Below are positions 8,822-17,790 of a DNA stretch of 64,000 bases, one piece after another. Source of the stretch: Synechococcus sp. A15-62 (GTDB lineage Bacteria > Cyanobacteriota > Cyanobacteriia > PCC-6307 > Cyanobiaceae). The position numbers and the translations under genes were made by a program. How positions within the stretch are numbered: position 1 is the first letter of the stretch; each line of letters begins with the position of its first letter. A model generated the notes under the pieces. The model did not search any database and was not told the origin of the DNA. It saw only the letters and a program-made list of their open reading frames with translations. The DNA is taken from NCBI RefSeq assembly GCF_014280075.1, contig NZ_CP047950.1:2230141-2294140 (forward strand), read 5' to 3'.

Positions 8822-9520
8822 ATGGGGATCCAGCGCCGTCACTTCCTCCAGCGAACGGGCGGCCTGGCCTTGGCCGCCCTGATGCAAGCGCGCCCCGTTG
8901 AGGCAGCAGAGGAGGGGTTCTGCATCCCGAATGATCCACTCGAGGCCCTGATGTCGGGGAACCGCCGGTTTGCCGAGGCCTGGCGCCTGGCCGAGCAAAA
9001 CAACGGAACGACGCCCCGAACGGCGGATTCCGACCCGCGCTGCTTCAACTCCCCCAGGGCGTTGGCCACCAGCCAACATCCCTGGGCCACCGTGCTCACC
9101 TGCTCTGATTCACGGGTTTCGCCGAACTGGGTGTTCAACACCACCCCTGGAGAGCTGTTCGTGATCCGCAACGCCGGCAACGCCGCATTCACCGAAGCCA
9201 TTGCCTCCATTGAGTACGGCGTCAGCGTTCTCAAGACGCCGCTGCTGATGGTGATGGGACACAGCGGCTGCGGAGCCGTTACGGCGGCGATGGACGCCAA
9301 CCCGCTGACCCCCTCCCTGGAGCGGCTGATCCAACCCATCCGGGAGAACATCAACGGCAGCAGCGATCTCGAGGACGCCGTGAGGCGCAACGCCCTCGCC
9401 AGCGCCTCCACCTTGATTCAACGCAGCGCCGTTCTGGCTGAGGCCAAAGCCAGTGGTGCGCTGAAACTGGTGGTGGGTTGTTTCCAACTCAACAGCGGTG
9501 TTGTCAGCTTGATCGAATGA
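8822..9520 (+). CDS. Beta-class carbonic anhydrase with Tat-type signal
   Basis: This enzyme interconverts CO2 and bicarbonate. The beta-class zinc site is complete: C94 with D96 and R98 (CSDSRV), then H147 and C150 (HSGCGA). The N terminus [11 protein letters not shown] followed by a hydrophobic stretch and AEA is a twin-arginine signal, so the enzyme probably works in the periplasm or thylakoid lumen and not in the carboxysome. The 232-aa length is normal. Its stop overlaps the moaC start (ATGA), so it is co-translated with moaC although the functions are unrelated. Confidence 0.92.
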   Translation: MGIQRRHFLQRTGGLALAALMQARPVEAAEEGFCIPNDPLEALMSGNRRFAEAWRLAEQNNGTTPRTADSDPRCFNSPRALATSQHPWATVLTCSDSRVSPNWVFNTTPGELFVIRNAGNAAFTEAIASIEYGVSVLKTPLLMVMGHSGCGAVTAAMDANPLTPSLERLIQPIRENINGSSDLEDAVRRNALASASTLIQRSAVLAEAKASGALKLVVGCFQLNSGVVSLIE

Positions 9521-9993
9521 CGCAAGACCTGAGTCATCTGAACCAGCAAGGCGAGGTTCACATGGTGGACGTGGGGGACCGTCCGGCCACCCACCGCGAA
9601 GCCCATGCCCGTGGCGCCATTCGCATGGACGCCTCAACCCTCAGCCTGATCCAGCGAGGCGAGACACCGAAAGGAGATCTGCTGGCGGTCGCCCGGGTGG
9701 CAGCGATCCAGGCCGCCAAACGCACCTGGGAGCTGATTCCCCTTTGCCATCCGCTGCCACTCAGTGGCATGGATGTGTCGATCGACGCCGACGCCTCCCT
9801 GCCTGGCCTGGTGCTCCACTGCCGTTGCCGCACCACAGGCCAGACCGGGGTGGAAATGGAAGCGATGACGGCCGTGTCCGTGGGGCTGCTGACCCTCTAC
9901 GACATGCTCAAGGCGGTTGATCCAGCCATGAGGATCGAGGCGATCCAGCTGGAGTTCAAAGAAGGAGGGCGGAACGGTGTCTGGAAACGCTGA
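9517..9993 (+). CDS. moaC: Cyclic pyranopterin monophosphate synthase MoaC
   Basis: MoaC converts the MoaA product 3',8-cyclo-GTP to cyclic pyranopterin monophosphate. ATG 9517 gives 158 aa; an open extension to 9478 lies inside the carbonic anhydrase gene. Family landmarks are [15 protein letters not shown] near the N terminus, [11 protein letters not shown] in the centre and [11 protein letters not shown], which carries catalytic residues. It overlaps the preceding gene by 4 bp and moeA by 17 bp, forming a tight translation unit. Confidence 0.96.
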   Translation: MTQDLSHLNQQGEVHMVDVGDRPATHREAHARGAIRMDASTLSLIQRGETPKGDLLAVARVAAIQAAKRTWELIPLCHPLPLSGMDVSIDADASLPGLVLHCRCRTTGQTGVEMEAMTAVSVGLLTLYDMLKAVDPAMRIEAIQLEFKEGGRNGVWKR

Positions 9994-11227
9994 GCCCTAC
10001 GGACGCGAAGGGCTACCCCTCGAAGAGGCACGTCGACGGGTTCTTGCAACGCTTCAGCCGATCACAGCAAGCAACACAGTGCCGCTGCAGCAGGCCCTCT
10101 GCCGGGTGAGCGCTGCGGATGTGCTGGCCAGCGCTGCCGTACCGGGGTTTCGGGCCTCGATCATGGACGGCTACGCCTTGGGGCAGAGCCACCAGCCCGA
10201 ACCTGGGGACACCTGGCAGCTGAAGGGACGCTCCGCTGCCGGCCAGCCCTTCAACGGAAACCTGGCCACCGGCGATGCGATCCGCATCCTCACCGGCGCT
10301 CCACTGCCGGACGGTGCCGGCTGGGTACTGCCCCAGGAGCTGATCAGCGTGGACGGCACCAGCCTCCAGCTGGTGAAAGAGGCGTCGGATCGTCCCTGGA
10401 TTCGCCCCGAGGATGAGGAATGCCGACCGGGAGACCTGCTGCTGGCCGCTGGACAGCGCCTCGGTGCCGCCGATCTCGCACGCCTTGCCAGCTGCGGCAT
10501 CGCCGCCCTAACCATTGCTCAGCAACCCCGCATCGGGCTGCTGATCAGCGGGGACGAGCTGCTGCCACCTGGAACAGCGCGGCAACCCGGTGCCATCTGG
10601 GAGAGCAACGGCACGCTTCTGGAGACAATGTTCCGGGCCCTCGGGCAATCGGTGACCCAGCGACGGGTGGTGGCAGATCACCCCGACGCCCTACGCCAGG
10701 CCCTGCTGGATCTGGCCCAGGACTGCGACGTGGTGGTGAGCACCGGTGGCGTCTCCGCCGGCGACACCGATTGGATCCGCCCCCTGGTGGCGGAGCTGGG
10801 CGCTGTGGACTTCTGGAAACTGTTCCTACGCCCGGGGCGCCCCTTTGCCTTCGGCAGCATCGGTGAGGGCGTGCCGTTTTTCGGACTGCCGGGCAATCCC
10901 GTGGCGGCGGCGGTCACCGCCCTGCAACTGCTCTGGCCTGCCCTGCAGGTTCTGGAGGGCCAAAGCGAACCGGAGCTGTTCCCCCGGGTGATGGTGGAAC
11001 TCGCCGACCCGTTGTCCCGCCGACCGGGACGGCCGGAATTGGCTCGGGCCCGCCTCGACACCAACGCCGCAGGAACGCTGCTGGCACGGGTGGATGGCTC
11101 GCAGGCCTCGTCCCGGATCGGTTCCCTGCAACAGGCCGATCTGCTGCTGGAACTGCCAGCGGAAGCCGGCCCGCTCGAAAGCGGCACCCGTCTCTGGGCC
11201 CAGCTGATTCGTCAGCGGATTTTCTAA
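9977..11227 (+). CDS. moeA: Molybdopterin molybdenumtransferase MoeA
   Basis: MoeA inserts molybdate into adenylated molybdopterin. The 416-aa protein starts at GTG 9977, 17 bp inside moaC. The motif [11 protein letters not shown] near residue 60, the G-domain motifs [12 protein letters not shown] and [13 protein letters not shown], and [11 protein letters not shown] identify the family. It ends with a 4-bp convergent overlap with the next minus-strand gene. With MoaA, MoaC, MoaD, MoaE, MoaB and MobA in the same window, the pathway to NarB's cofactor is nearly complete; a MoeB-type activator of MoaD was not seen. Confidence 0.96.
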   Translation: MSGNAEPYGREGLPLEEARRRVLATLQPITASNTVPLQQALCRVSAADVLASAAVPGFRASIMDGYALGQSHQPEPGDTWQLKGRSAAGQPFNGNLATGDAIRILTGAPLPDGAGWVLPQELISVDGTSLQLVKEASDRPWIRPEDEECRPGDLLLAAGQRLGAADLARLASCGIAALTIAQQPRIGLLISGDELLPPGTARQPGAIWESNGTLLETMFRALGQSVTQRRVVADHPDALRQALLDLAQDCDVVVSTGGVSAGDTDWIRPLVAELGAVDFWKLFLRPGRPFAFGSIGEGVPFFGLPGNPVAAAVTALQLLWPALQVLEGQSEPELFPRVMVELADPLSRRPGRPELARARLDTNAAGTLLARVDGSQASSRIGSLQQADLLLELPAEAGPLESGTRLWAQLIRQRIF

Positions 11228-12021
11228 GCCGGATCAGGCTGAAAGCAGCGGCGCTCCCAGGCCTTGAGCTGGCCCGATCCATCGAAATGGATGCTGATCT
11301 GCTGAAACAGGGCAGCGCCGAGACGGCCACCGATCTCGAGGCTGAAGGGCTCCCTGGGGAGCTCACTGGGCACCGAGAACACCAAGCCGTCGGGCATCAC
11401 AGCTGAGCAGTCGTTGTGCAACAGCTGGCTTGGATCGAACACCAGCGGAGTGGCGTCCTCCGCCTGGCCGTTCACCCCCGCCTGCGGTCTGAGCATCTGC
11501 CGCTCGCCACTCCATCCCTGCACCGGCGCCAGCAGGGCCTCGGGTGTCCCGCATGCGGGACGGTCGGGTTCGGGATCGGTGCTGTTCAAGCAACGGAAAC
11601 CCACCGCCCCAACACGCTGCAAACGCCAGCCGCCGTCAAGCGGTTCCCAGAGCAGCACCAGCATCGAGCGGGAACGACCGCAGAACAGGTTGATCTCATG
11701 GCCGAAGCGGGGGCGATCGGGATCAAACCCCCGGCTGGACTGACCGCCCGCCCCGGGAAACTGCCAGCAACCTCCACCGGAGTTGTAGGTGGCTCGACTG
11801 ATGGGATCAGTGGCCTGGCCCCCGGGGGCAAAGGCCAGACCCGATCCATCCCACACCCCGTGGTCGTCATCGGAAAAGGAAATCGCGTAGGTGGTGGGGT
11901 CGATCCGACGGGTCGGATGCTGCAGATCCAGCCGACCGCTTGCGTCCCGCTCAAACCAATGGCCGCAGCCCTGCCAGTGGCCGGCGAAATTGCGGCGGTT
12001 GAGGGTCCATTGATCGGTCAT
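11224..12021 (-). CDS. Conserved protein, possibly DUF3598/lipocalin-like
   Basis: A 265-aa soluble protein with many aromatic residues and short alternating strands. The opening RNFAGHWQGCGHWFERD and the WEPLDGGWRLQRVG segment recall cyanobacterial DUF3598-type proteins with a lipocalin-like fold, but the family match is from memory and weak. It sits convergent with moeA and back to back with an SDR gene. No catalytic motif is visible. Its place inside the nitrate cluster may be incidental. Confidence 0.6.
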   Translation of the reverse strand: MTDQWTLNRRNFAGHWQGCGHWFERDASGRLDLQHPTRRIDPTTYAISFSDDDHGVWDGSGLAFAPGGQATDPISRATYNSGGGCWQFPGAGGQSSRGFDPDRPRFGHEINLFCGRSRSMLVLLWEPLDGGWRLQRVGAVGFRCLNSTDPEPDRPACGTPEALLAPVQGWSGERQMLRPQAGVNGQAEDATPLVFDPSQLLHNDCSAVMPDGLVFSVPSELPREPFSLEIGGRLGAALFQQISIHFDGSGQLKAWERRCFQPDPA

Positions 12022-12080
12022 GTCCGTGACGACATGGAACGGTCGGTCTCCTTAGGGTCGCCCCAACAGCCATCCCCGAC

Positions 12081-12944
12081 ATGGACCTGACGATCGTTGG
12101 CTGCGGCTATGTGGGGCTCGCTCTGGCGGAGCGGCTGCAACCAAAACGCCCCCAGCTGAAGCTGACGCTGACCACCACCAGCAGCGAACGGCTGGAGCAA
12201 CTCAGCCCCCTCGCCGATCGGGTGGAACTGTGCGACGCCACAGACCCCGCACAATTGCGGGAGGCTCTGCGGAAAAGCAGCAATGCCGTGTTCTGCCTCG
12301 GACCAAAGGGAGATCGCCAGGTGGATGCGAACGGCTACCGCCACACCTTCGTCGACAGCTTCCGCTGCTTGACGTCGCTGTTGCAACAACTGCCGGAACT
12401 GCGGCAGATCGTCTACACGGGCAGTTGCTCGGTGTACAGCGATGCCGAGGGGGACTGGGTGGATGAGCAAACACCGCCCACACCAGGCAGCGGCCACAGC
12501 GGTGTTCTGCTGGAAAGCGAACAACTGCTCAGCGGCATCAGCGACAGACGGGTGTGCATCCTGCGCCTCGGGGCGCTCTATGGCCCTGGCCGCGATCTCG
12601 ATCGACGCCTGCGCGGGCTCGCCGGACTGGAACGCCCTGGCAGCGGAGCGACTTACAGCAACTGGCTGCATGTGGCGGATGCCGCCGGTGCCCTTGAAGC
12701 CGCTCTCGATGCTGAATGGGCCGGACTGGTGAATGTGGTCAACGACGAGCCGATTCGGCTGCGGGATCTGGTGGGCCGCAGCCTGCAGCGCCAGGGCCTG
12801 GCCCCCGTGCGCTGGGTTGGGCAGGACGAACCGGGTTCAGGGGGCCGACGGATTCGCAACAGCCGGCTTAAACAGCTGGGCTACCAGCTGCAGCACCCGC
12901 GCCTTGATCAGAGCGGCGTGTTGGCCGCCAGCCAGGTGCCCTGA
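12081..12944 (+). CDS. NAD(P)-dependent epimerase/dehydratase family protein
   Basis: A 287-aa extended-SDR-like protein. The Rossmann motif is VGCGYVGLALAE at residues 6-17. The usual YxxxK pair is not intact: TGSCSVYSDAEGDW follows the expected Ser region, but the Tyr/Lys dyad is replaced by SGVLLESEQLL. That suggests an atypical member, as in YeeZ-like proteins. A nucleotide-sugar substrate cannot be assumed. It overlaps moaE by 37 bp at the 3' end, tail to tail. Confidence 0.75.
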   Translation: MDLTIVGCGYVGLALAERLQPKRPQLKLTLTTTSSERLEQLSPLADRVELCDATDPAQLREALRKSSNAVFCLGPKGDRQVDANGYRHTFVDSFRCLTSLLQQLPELRQIVYTGSCSVYSDAEGDWVDEQTPPTPGSGHSGVLLESEQLLSGISDRRVCILRLGALYGPGRDLDRRLRGLAGLERPGSGATYSNWLHVADAAGALEAALDAEWAGLVNVVNDEPIRLRDLVGRSLQRQGLAPVRWVGQDEPGSGGRRIRNSRLKQLGYQLQHPRLDQSGVLAASQVP

Positions 12945-13336
12945 CCCGCGCACCACTCCCGCTTCCAGAACGGGGCCTGGTGCTTGAGTTGCTCCAACAA
13001 AGCGGCCGAGCAGCGCTGAGCCGCCCCACGGCGATCGGCCTGCACCGCAACCAGCACGATCGGCTCACCGGGGGCGAGCTTGCCCACCCGATGCAGCACC
13101 AAAATCGACCCCGCCCGGTGCTCCTGCTGCAGACGCAGCGCCATTGCCGTGATCTGACGTTCGCAAAGGCCGGGAAAGTGCTCCAGCTCCAGTGCCTCCA
13201 AAGGCCGGCCATCCATAGTGGTGGGACGCACCCGACCAATGAAGATCGCAGCGGCCGCGGCATCCCCGCTCCAAAGCGCCAGTTGCTGCCAAGGATCAAA
13301 GGGATCCAGGCACACCTTCACACGGCAATCGGTCAC
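12908..13336 (-). CDS. moaE: Molybdopterin synthase catalytic subunit MoaE
   Basis: MoaE joins with thiocarboxylated MoaD to convert cyclic pyranopterin monophosphate to molybdopterin. The 142-aa protein carries FIGRVRP, LELEHFPG and the catalytic-Lys segment PFWKREW. It begins 3 bases after the moaD stop codon, so the two subunits are co-translated. The C terminus overlaps the SDR gene on the opposite strand by 37 bp. Confidence 0.95.
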   Translation of the reverse strand: MTDCRVKVCLDPFDPWQQLALWSGDAAAAAIFIGRVRPTTMDGRPLEALELEHFPGLCERQITAMALRLQQEHRAGSILVLHRVGKLAPGEPIVLVAVQADRRGAAQRCSAALLEQLKHQAPFWKREWCAGQGTWLAANTPL

Positions 13337-13339
13337 GCT

Positions 13340-13576
13340 TCAACCCCCCGTGAACGGTGGAAGAAAGGCCAGCTCATCACCGGCCTGCAATGGCTCATCG
13401 ACACCGACCAACTCCTGGTTCACCGCAATGCTGATGCCCTCCAGCGGACCAAGATCCAACTGATTCCAGACCTCACGAGCCGTCGAGACACCTGGTGTGA
13501 AGGGAAGGGAACGCTCGGCCCAACCGGCACGTTCTCGCAGGGAAGCGAACAGCAGCACCTTCAGCACCACGTCCAT
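13340..13576 (-). CDS. moaD: Molybdopterin synthase sulfur carrier MoaD
   Basis: A 78-aa ubiquitin-fold protein that delivers sulfur from its C-terminal thiocarboxylate. The end FLPPFTGG has the required Gly-Gly. ATG 13576 was chosen because the residues after it (MDVVLKVLLFASLRERAG) match the start of the MoaD fold; the much longer open frame to 14059 runs antisense to moaB and is not real. It lies directly upstream of moaE and divergent from moaB with 45 bases between. Confidence 0.93.
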   Translation of the reverse strand: MDVVLKVLLFASLRERAGWAERSLPFTPGVSTAREVWNQLDLGPLEGISIAVNQELVGVDEPLQAGDELAFLPPFTGG

Positions 13577-13621
13577 GGCAGCTGGAGCGGTTCTAGCGTC
13601 CGAGGGCTCCGCCGCTGCGCC

Positions 13622-14119
13622 ATGGGCCTGTCCATCGCCCTGCTCACCATCTCCGACACACGCACCCTGGCGGACGACAGCAGCGGAGATCAACTGCAGC
13701 GCAGCCTTGAAGACGCGGGGCATCGCCTTCAGGAGCGACAACTCTGCCCAGATGATCGCTATCAAATCCGCCGTGAACTGAGCCGCTGGATCGCCAATCC
13801 TGCGGTTGATGTGGTGATCACCAGCGGCGGCACCGGGCTCACCGGCCGCGATGGAACCCCCGAAGCGGTGGCACCGCTGCTGGACAAAACAATCGAAGGA
13901 TTCGGTGAACTGTTCCGTGTGCTCTCCTTCGAGAGCATTGGCACCAGCACCCTGCAAAGCCGCTGCCTTGCCGGCGTGGCCAACGGCACATTCGTGTTTG
14001 TACTTCCGGGATCTCTGGATGCGGTGACCACCGCTTGGAACCGGCTCATCCGGGCTCAACTCGATGCCAACACCCGACCGTGCAACCTGGCCCAGCTCAG
14101 GACTCGGTTGAAGGAATAG
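13622..14119 (+). CDS. moaB: Molybdenum cofactor protein MoaB/Mog family
   Basis: A 165-aa protein of the molybdopterin adenylyltransferase fold. TSGGTGLTGRDGTPEA is the family signature, and LPGSLDAVTTAW is the C-terminal binding motif. In organisms without Mog, MoaB-type proteins adenylate molybdopterin before MoeA acts; that role is inferred. The ATG at 13622 fits the family start. The open frame upstream (to 12980) is antisense to moaD and moaE and was excluded. Confidence 0.92.
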   Translation: MGLSIALLTISDTRTLADDSSGDQLQRSLEDAGHRLQERQLCPDDRYQIRRELSRWIANPAVDVVITSGGTGLTGRDGTPEAVAPLLDKTIEGFGELFRVLSFESIGTSTLQSRCLAGVANGTFVFVLPGSLDAVTTAWNRLIRAQLDANTRPCNLAQLRTRLKE

Positions 14120-14140
14120 AGCGGAATCGAGCGGAGCAGT

Positions 14141-14929
14141 TCAGAACGGAATCGGCATCGTGACCGCTGCCGGTGTGGGCATGCAGGCTTCAACCTGCTG
14201 ATCAATCACCTCACCCACCACAACGATCGAGGGTGACTTGAAGGCTTCGGCTCGGCATTGATCGGCAACGTCTACCAGCGTGGCTTTGAGGCAGCGTTGC
14301 CCCGCCACCGTGCCCTGCTGGATCACCGCTACGGGGGTTGTCGCGGCCAAACCACCCGCCATCAGCTCCTCTGCGATCCGAGGCAGGTTGTGCAGCCCCA
14401 TGTAGATCACCAATCCGTCACTGGCCGCAGCCAGGGCACGCCAATCCACGGAAGGACGGCGCTTGTCGATTTCCTCGTGACCGGTGACGAAGGTCACCGA
14501 TGACCCCGCCCGCCGGTGGGTGACGGGAATTCCGGCGTAGGCCGGGGCGGCAATGCCAGCGGTGACACCAGGCACCACCTGAACAGGAATGTTTCGCTCC
14601 GCCAGGTAAGCGGCTTCTTCCCCTCCACGACCAAACAGGAAGGGATCACCCCCCTTCAAGCGCACCACCGTGCTGTGCTTCTGGGCCATTTCCACGAGCA
14701 CGGCATTGGTGCTGGGTTGAGGCACCGAATGATGTCCGCGACGCTTGCCGACAAAACGGCGTTCGCAGGTTGCCGGCACAAGATCCAGCACTTCCTCGGG
14801 CACCAGCGAGTCGTACACCAGGGCATCGCACTGGCTCAGCAGCCGATGCGCCTTCAGCGTGAGCAACTCGGGATCGCCGGGGCCAGCTCCCACCAGATAA
14901 ACGGTTCCGGTTTGTTCAGCAGTGGTCAC
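14141..14929 (-). CDS. cobA: Uroporphyrinogen-III C-methyltransferase CobA/SUMT
   Basis: This enzyme methylates uroporphyrinogen III twice with SAM to give precorrin-2, the branch point to siroheme and B12. The 262-aa single-domain form shows GAGPGDPELLTLKA at the N terminus, VVRLKGGDPFLFGRGGEE in the centre and PGVTAGIAAPAYAGIPVTHR. Siroheme is the prosthetic group of NirA, encoded just downstream on the other strand, so the placement is functional. The start overlaps the upstream chelatase-like gene by 4 bp. Confidence 0.95.
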   Translation of the reverse strand: MTTAEQTGTVYLVGAGPGDPELLTLKAHRLLSQCDALVYDSLVPEEVLDLVPATCERRFVGKRRGHHSVPQPSTNAVLVEMAQKHSTVVRLKGGDPFLFGRGGEEAAYLAERNIPVQVVPGVTAGIAAPAYAGIPVTHRRAGSSVTFVTGHEEIDKRRPSVDWRALAAASDGLVIYMGLHNLPRIAEELMAGGLAATTPVAVIQQGTVAGQRCLKATLVDVADQCRAEAFKSPSIVVVGEVIDQQVEACMPTPAAVTMPIPF

Positions 14930-15588
14930 GGCAGAGAAACAAGCAGATCGATCAGGGCCTGGCGGGTGGGGGGATGCTCCAGCAGAGGAGGCAATCCACC
15001 AGCTTCGCTCAACGCATCCGTCATGCGGTTTGGCGCGAGGGTTAATGGCAGTGGCCGGGCCCTGGGGTGGCGCTGATGGAACTCGGGCCAGGCATCAAAG
15101 GGAACCAAGGGCAAAGCCAGGCGAGACGCCAGCATCGCGAGGAAGCGATCCGCCACACCCGGGCGCAAAGGGTGGTGCACCAGCACGGCATCCCGGCGCT
15201 CAGACGACGGAAGTGCTGAGAGAACAGCGCCCCACCACGTAATCCACGAGCCCAGAAAGGGCAGCAACCGCACACTGGCTCCGGCTCCACGAAGCCTGTT
15301 GCGAATCGCTGGCACATCCGTGCGGGCGTGCGCCCCAGGCAGCAGCAGCAACGGAACGATCCAAGAGGATTGGGGAAGCGCCGACACGGGTTGTTCAGCC
15401 GTCAACACCTCCAACTGGACGGGCGCCGAGCGCCGCTGAGCCAGAAGGTCTGGCAGAGAGGCCAAACACTCAGGAACAACACCGCCACTGCGGCCATGCA
15501 CCACCAGGTGCAACCCTTGCCGCCCCCCATCGGAAGCGTCATTCCGTAGCAATGGCCACGGATCGATGACCATGCCGGCTGATGTCAT
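14926..15588 (-). CDS. CbiX/SirB-like sirohydrochlorin chelatase family protein
   Basis: A protein of about 220 aa. The motif LHLVVHGRSGG near the N terminus and VPLLLLPGAHARTDVPAI in the middle match the two His-containing motifs of class II chelatases (CbiX, SirB) that insert Fe or Co into sirohydrochlorin. Together with CobA it could complete siroheme for NirA. The C-terminal half is less conserved to my eye. ATG 15588 is used; ATG 15573 is an alternative, and the longer open frame to 15927 is antisense to the next gene. The 4-bp overlap with cobA indicates an operon. Confidence 0.78.
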   Translation of the reverse strand: MTSAGMVIDPWPLLRNDASDGGRQGLHLVVHGRSGGVVPECLASLPDLLAQRRSAPVQLEVLTAEQPVSALPQSSWIVPLLLLPGAHARTDVPAIRNRLRGAGASVRLLPFLGSWITWWGAVLSALPSSERRDAVLVHHPLRPGVADRFLAMLASRLALPLVPFDAWPEFHQRHPRARPLPLTLAPNRMTDALSEAGGLPPLLEHPPTRQALIDLLVSLP

Positions 15589-15615
15589 CGGGTTGTTGTG
15601 AATGTTGGATGAGTC

Positions 15616-15921
15616 ATGGCGCCCCGCCGTCGTTTTGATCGTGCCCCATTGGACAGCCGCTCCTACCGGGAGCCGCTGGACGGACGGATTGAGCGGTACG
15701 ACTTCCGAGACGACCGGCACGACGTCCGGGACGAGAGGTACAGCCGGGGATACGACCCCAGGGAGGCTCGTTACGACCGGCATGACCGGTACGACCGAAG
15801 CTTCGACCGCCCCACCGGACCCTCCGAACTGGACCAAGACTTCGCTGCGATGAAGCGGGTTTGGCAGATGCTCCGGGCCGGAGCGGTGCGCATGGTTGGC
15901 GAAATTGGACGCCAATACTGA
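15616..15921 (+). CDS. Arg/Asp/Tyr-rich small protein upstream of nirA
   Basis: A 101-aa protein. Residues 4-70 are almost entirely R, D, Y and E with short repeats such as RYDRHDRYDRSFDR, so this part should be disordered and strongly charged. Residues 70-101 form a predicted amphipathic helix ending in RAGAVRMVGEIGRQY. No family is recognised. It is divergent from the chelatase gene with 27 bases between and lies upstream of the NtcA site and nirA. The low-complexity codons could be misread as non-coding, but the frame is clean from ATG to TGA. Confidence 0.65.
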   Translation: MAPRRRFDRAPLDSRSYREPLDGRIERYDFRDDRHDVRDERYSRGYDPREARYDRHDRYDRSFDRPTGPSELDQDFAAMKRVWQMLRAGAVRMVGEIGRQY

Positions 15922-15966
15922 GGCCAAAGCAGGCTGCCTTTTACGGCCTCACGGGAACCACCAGAT

Positions 15967-15980
15967 GTAGCCGGCATTAC
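15967..15980 (+). promoter_or_regulatory. NtcA binding site upstream of nirA
   Basis: GTAGCCGGCATTAC is a perfect GTA-N8-TAC. It lies 198 bases before the nirA ATG, which implies a long leader of roughly 160 bases if the usual -41.5 activator position holds. No clear TANNNT box stands 22-24 bases downstream, so a second activator may be involved or the real start may lie farther down. Confidence 0.75.
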
Positions 15981-16178
15981 AAATCAGGCAGAACAAACCC
16001 CTGGGATTGGTCAACACCAAAAGTGTTTTCTTTGTTACGGACCAGGGTTGCCGTCGCAGTGTTTATTCAGTCAACCCAACGCTCCCCTTCGTTTTGAAGC
16101 GTTGCCGGTCTTCGGGCCATCTCGATTGATTCGCACCTCGTCTTTGAGCAATCAATCCGCCCACTCGTTATTCGACTT

Positions 16179-17720
16179 ATGACCATTAGCTCTCCCTCCA
16201 GGCCTTACCTGGATGGCAAGAAGCTCAACAAGATCGAGCAGAACAAGGCGGCCAAAGATGGCCTGTTGGTCGGCAGCGAGATTGAAAAATTCGCCGAGCT
16301 TGGCTGGGAGCAGGTGGATGAAACCGACCTTCAGTTGCGTTTGAAGTGGTATGGCATGTTCTGGCGTCCGAAAACGCCAGGCAAATTCATGCTGCGCCTG
16401 CGGGTGCCCAATGGCGTGCTGACGGCCGATCAGCTGCGGGTGGTTGGTTCCATCGTTGAGCGCTACGGCGAAAACGGCAGCTGCGACATCACCACCCGTC
16501 AGAACCTGCAATTGCGCGGTGTGCTGCTGGGCGACCTGCCTGAAATCCTCAAGCGGCTGAAGGAAGCCGGCCTCAGCACGATCCAATCCGGCTTCGACAA
16601 CCCCCGCAACGTCACCGGCAACCCCATCGCCGGCATTGATCCCAACGAGATCGTCGACACGCGGCCTTACACCACCGAGCTGCAGAACTTCCTCACCAAC
16701 AACTGCCAGGGCAACCCGGAGTATTCGAACCTGCCCCGCAAGTGGAACACCGCCGTTGCCGGTGCAAAGGACAATTTCCTGCTCCACAACGACATCGTTT
16801 TCCACCCAGTGGAACGGGATGGGGTGATGGGATTTGGCGTCTGGATCGGCGGTGTTCTGTCATCGCAAATGAACGCCTATGCCGTTCCCCTCAATGCCTG
16901 GGTGAAGCAAGAGGAAATCTGCAAGATGACCGATGCCGTGATCCGGCTCTGGCGTGACAACGGTGAGCGCGACAAGCGCCCCAAAGGCCGCTTCCGCCTC
17001 TACCTGGATCAAGTGGGCCACGACGTGTTCCGCAGCCAGGTGGAAGAACTCTTCGGTCCGTTGACCCCCGATCCGGGCTCTGTTTTCAACACCACGCCCC
17101 GCTCCCACTACGGCTTCCATCCTCAGAAACAGGAAGGGCTCTCCTACGCCGGACTGCACGTTCCGGTGGGTCGCCTGACCGCCCAGGATCTGCAGGATCT
17201 GGCAACCGCAAGCCTCAACTACGGCAGTGGTGAGGTGCGTCTGACCGAAGATCAAAACGTCATCCTCGTTGGCCTTCCCAACGACAAGCTCGACGCCCTG
17301 AAGGCAGACGCCCTGGTGCAACGCTTCCCGCTGGAGCCCGGTCACATCTCCGCAGGAACGGTGTCCTGCACCGGCAACACCTACTGCGGTTTCGCCCTCA
17401 CCAACACCAAGGACCAAGCGCTCGAAGCAGCCAAGGAACTCGACCAAGAGCTCAATCTTCCTGAAGAGCTGAAGATCCACTGGACCGGCTGCCCCAACAC
17501 CTGCGGCCAGGCCTACATGGGTGCCATCGGCCTCACCGGCACCAAGGCCAAAAACAGTGAAGGCGTCATGGGAGAGGGCTACACGATGACCATCGGTGGT
17601 TCCCAAGGCGCCAACCCGAGCATCGGCGAAATCCACCGCAAGGCGATCCCGGCCGATGAGATCAAGATCGCTCTCAAAGAGGTGTTGATCGAAAAGTTCG
17701 GGGCCACCCCAAAGGCCTGA
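16179..17720 (+). CDS. nirA: Ferredoxin-nitrite reductase NirA
   Basis: NirA reduces nitrite to ammonium with six electrons from ferredoxin, using siroheme and a 4Fe-4S cluster. The cluster/siroheme Cys ligands are C397 and C403 (SCTGNTYCGF) and C438 and C442 (GCPNTCGQ). The two half-repeats of the sulfite/nitrite reductase fold are present, and RQNLQLRG is the substrate/siroheme-binding Arg region. The 513-aa length is standard. It is the first gene of a unit with the 44-aa peptide and focA, and has an NtcA site upstream. Confidence 0.97.
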   Translation: MTISSPSRPYLDGKKLNKIEQNKAAKDGLLVGSEIEKFAELGWEQVDETDLQLRLKWYGMFWRPKTPGKFMLRLRVPNGVLTADQLRVVGSIVERYGENGSCDITTRQNLQLRGVLLGDLPEILKRLKEAGLSTIQSGFDNPRNVTGNPIAGIDPNEIVDTRPYTTELQNFLTNNCQGNPEYSNLPRKWNTAVAGAKDNFLLHNDIVFHPVERDGVMGFGVWIGGVLSSQMNAYAVPLNAWVKQEEICKMTDAVIRLWRDNGERDKRPKGRFRLYLDQVGHDVFRSQVEELFGPLTPDPGSVFNTTPRSHYGFHPQKQEGLSYAGLHVPVGRLTAQDLQDLATASLNYGSGEVRLTEDQNVILVGLPNDKLDALKADALVQRFPLEPGHISAGTVSCTGNTYCGFALTNTKDQALEAAKELDQELNLPEELKIHWTGCPNTCGQAYMGAIGLTGTKAKNSEGVMGEGYTMTIGGSQGANPSIGEIHRKAIPADEIKIALKEVLIEKFGATPKA

Positions 17721-17731
17721 TCGCTGCTTTG

Positions 17732-17760
17732 GCCGTGACGCTTCCTTTTGAAGTCACGGC
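17732..17760 (+). other. Intercistronic hairpin after nirA
   Basis: GCCGTGAC and GTCACGGC form a perfect 8-bp stem with a 13-base loop that can extend by three inner pairs. No U-run follows, so it is not a normal terminator. It could protect the nirA mRNA 3' end or reduce downstream expression in the nirA-focA transcript. Confidence 0.5.
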
Positions 17761-17790
17761 TCCCCGCATCGACCACTCCCCCTCACCGTC

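Noticed and set aside
15589..15927. Long N-terminal extension of the CbiX-like frame (to 333 aa)
   Set aside because: It is antisense to the Arg/Asp/Tyr-rich gene and its Val/Pro-rich text is a reflection of those repeats; the family starts near 15588.
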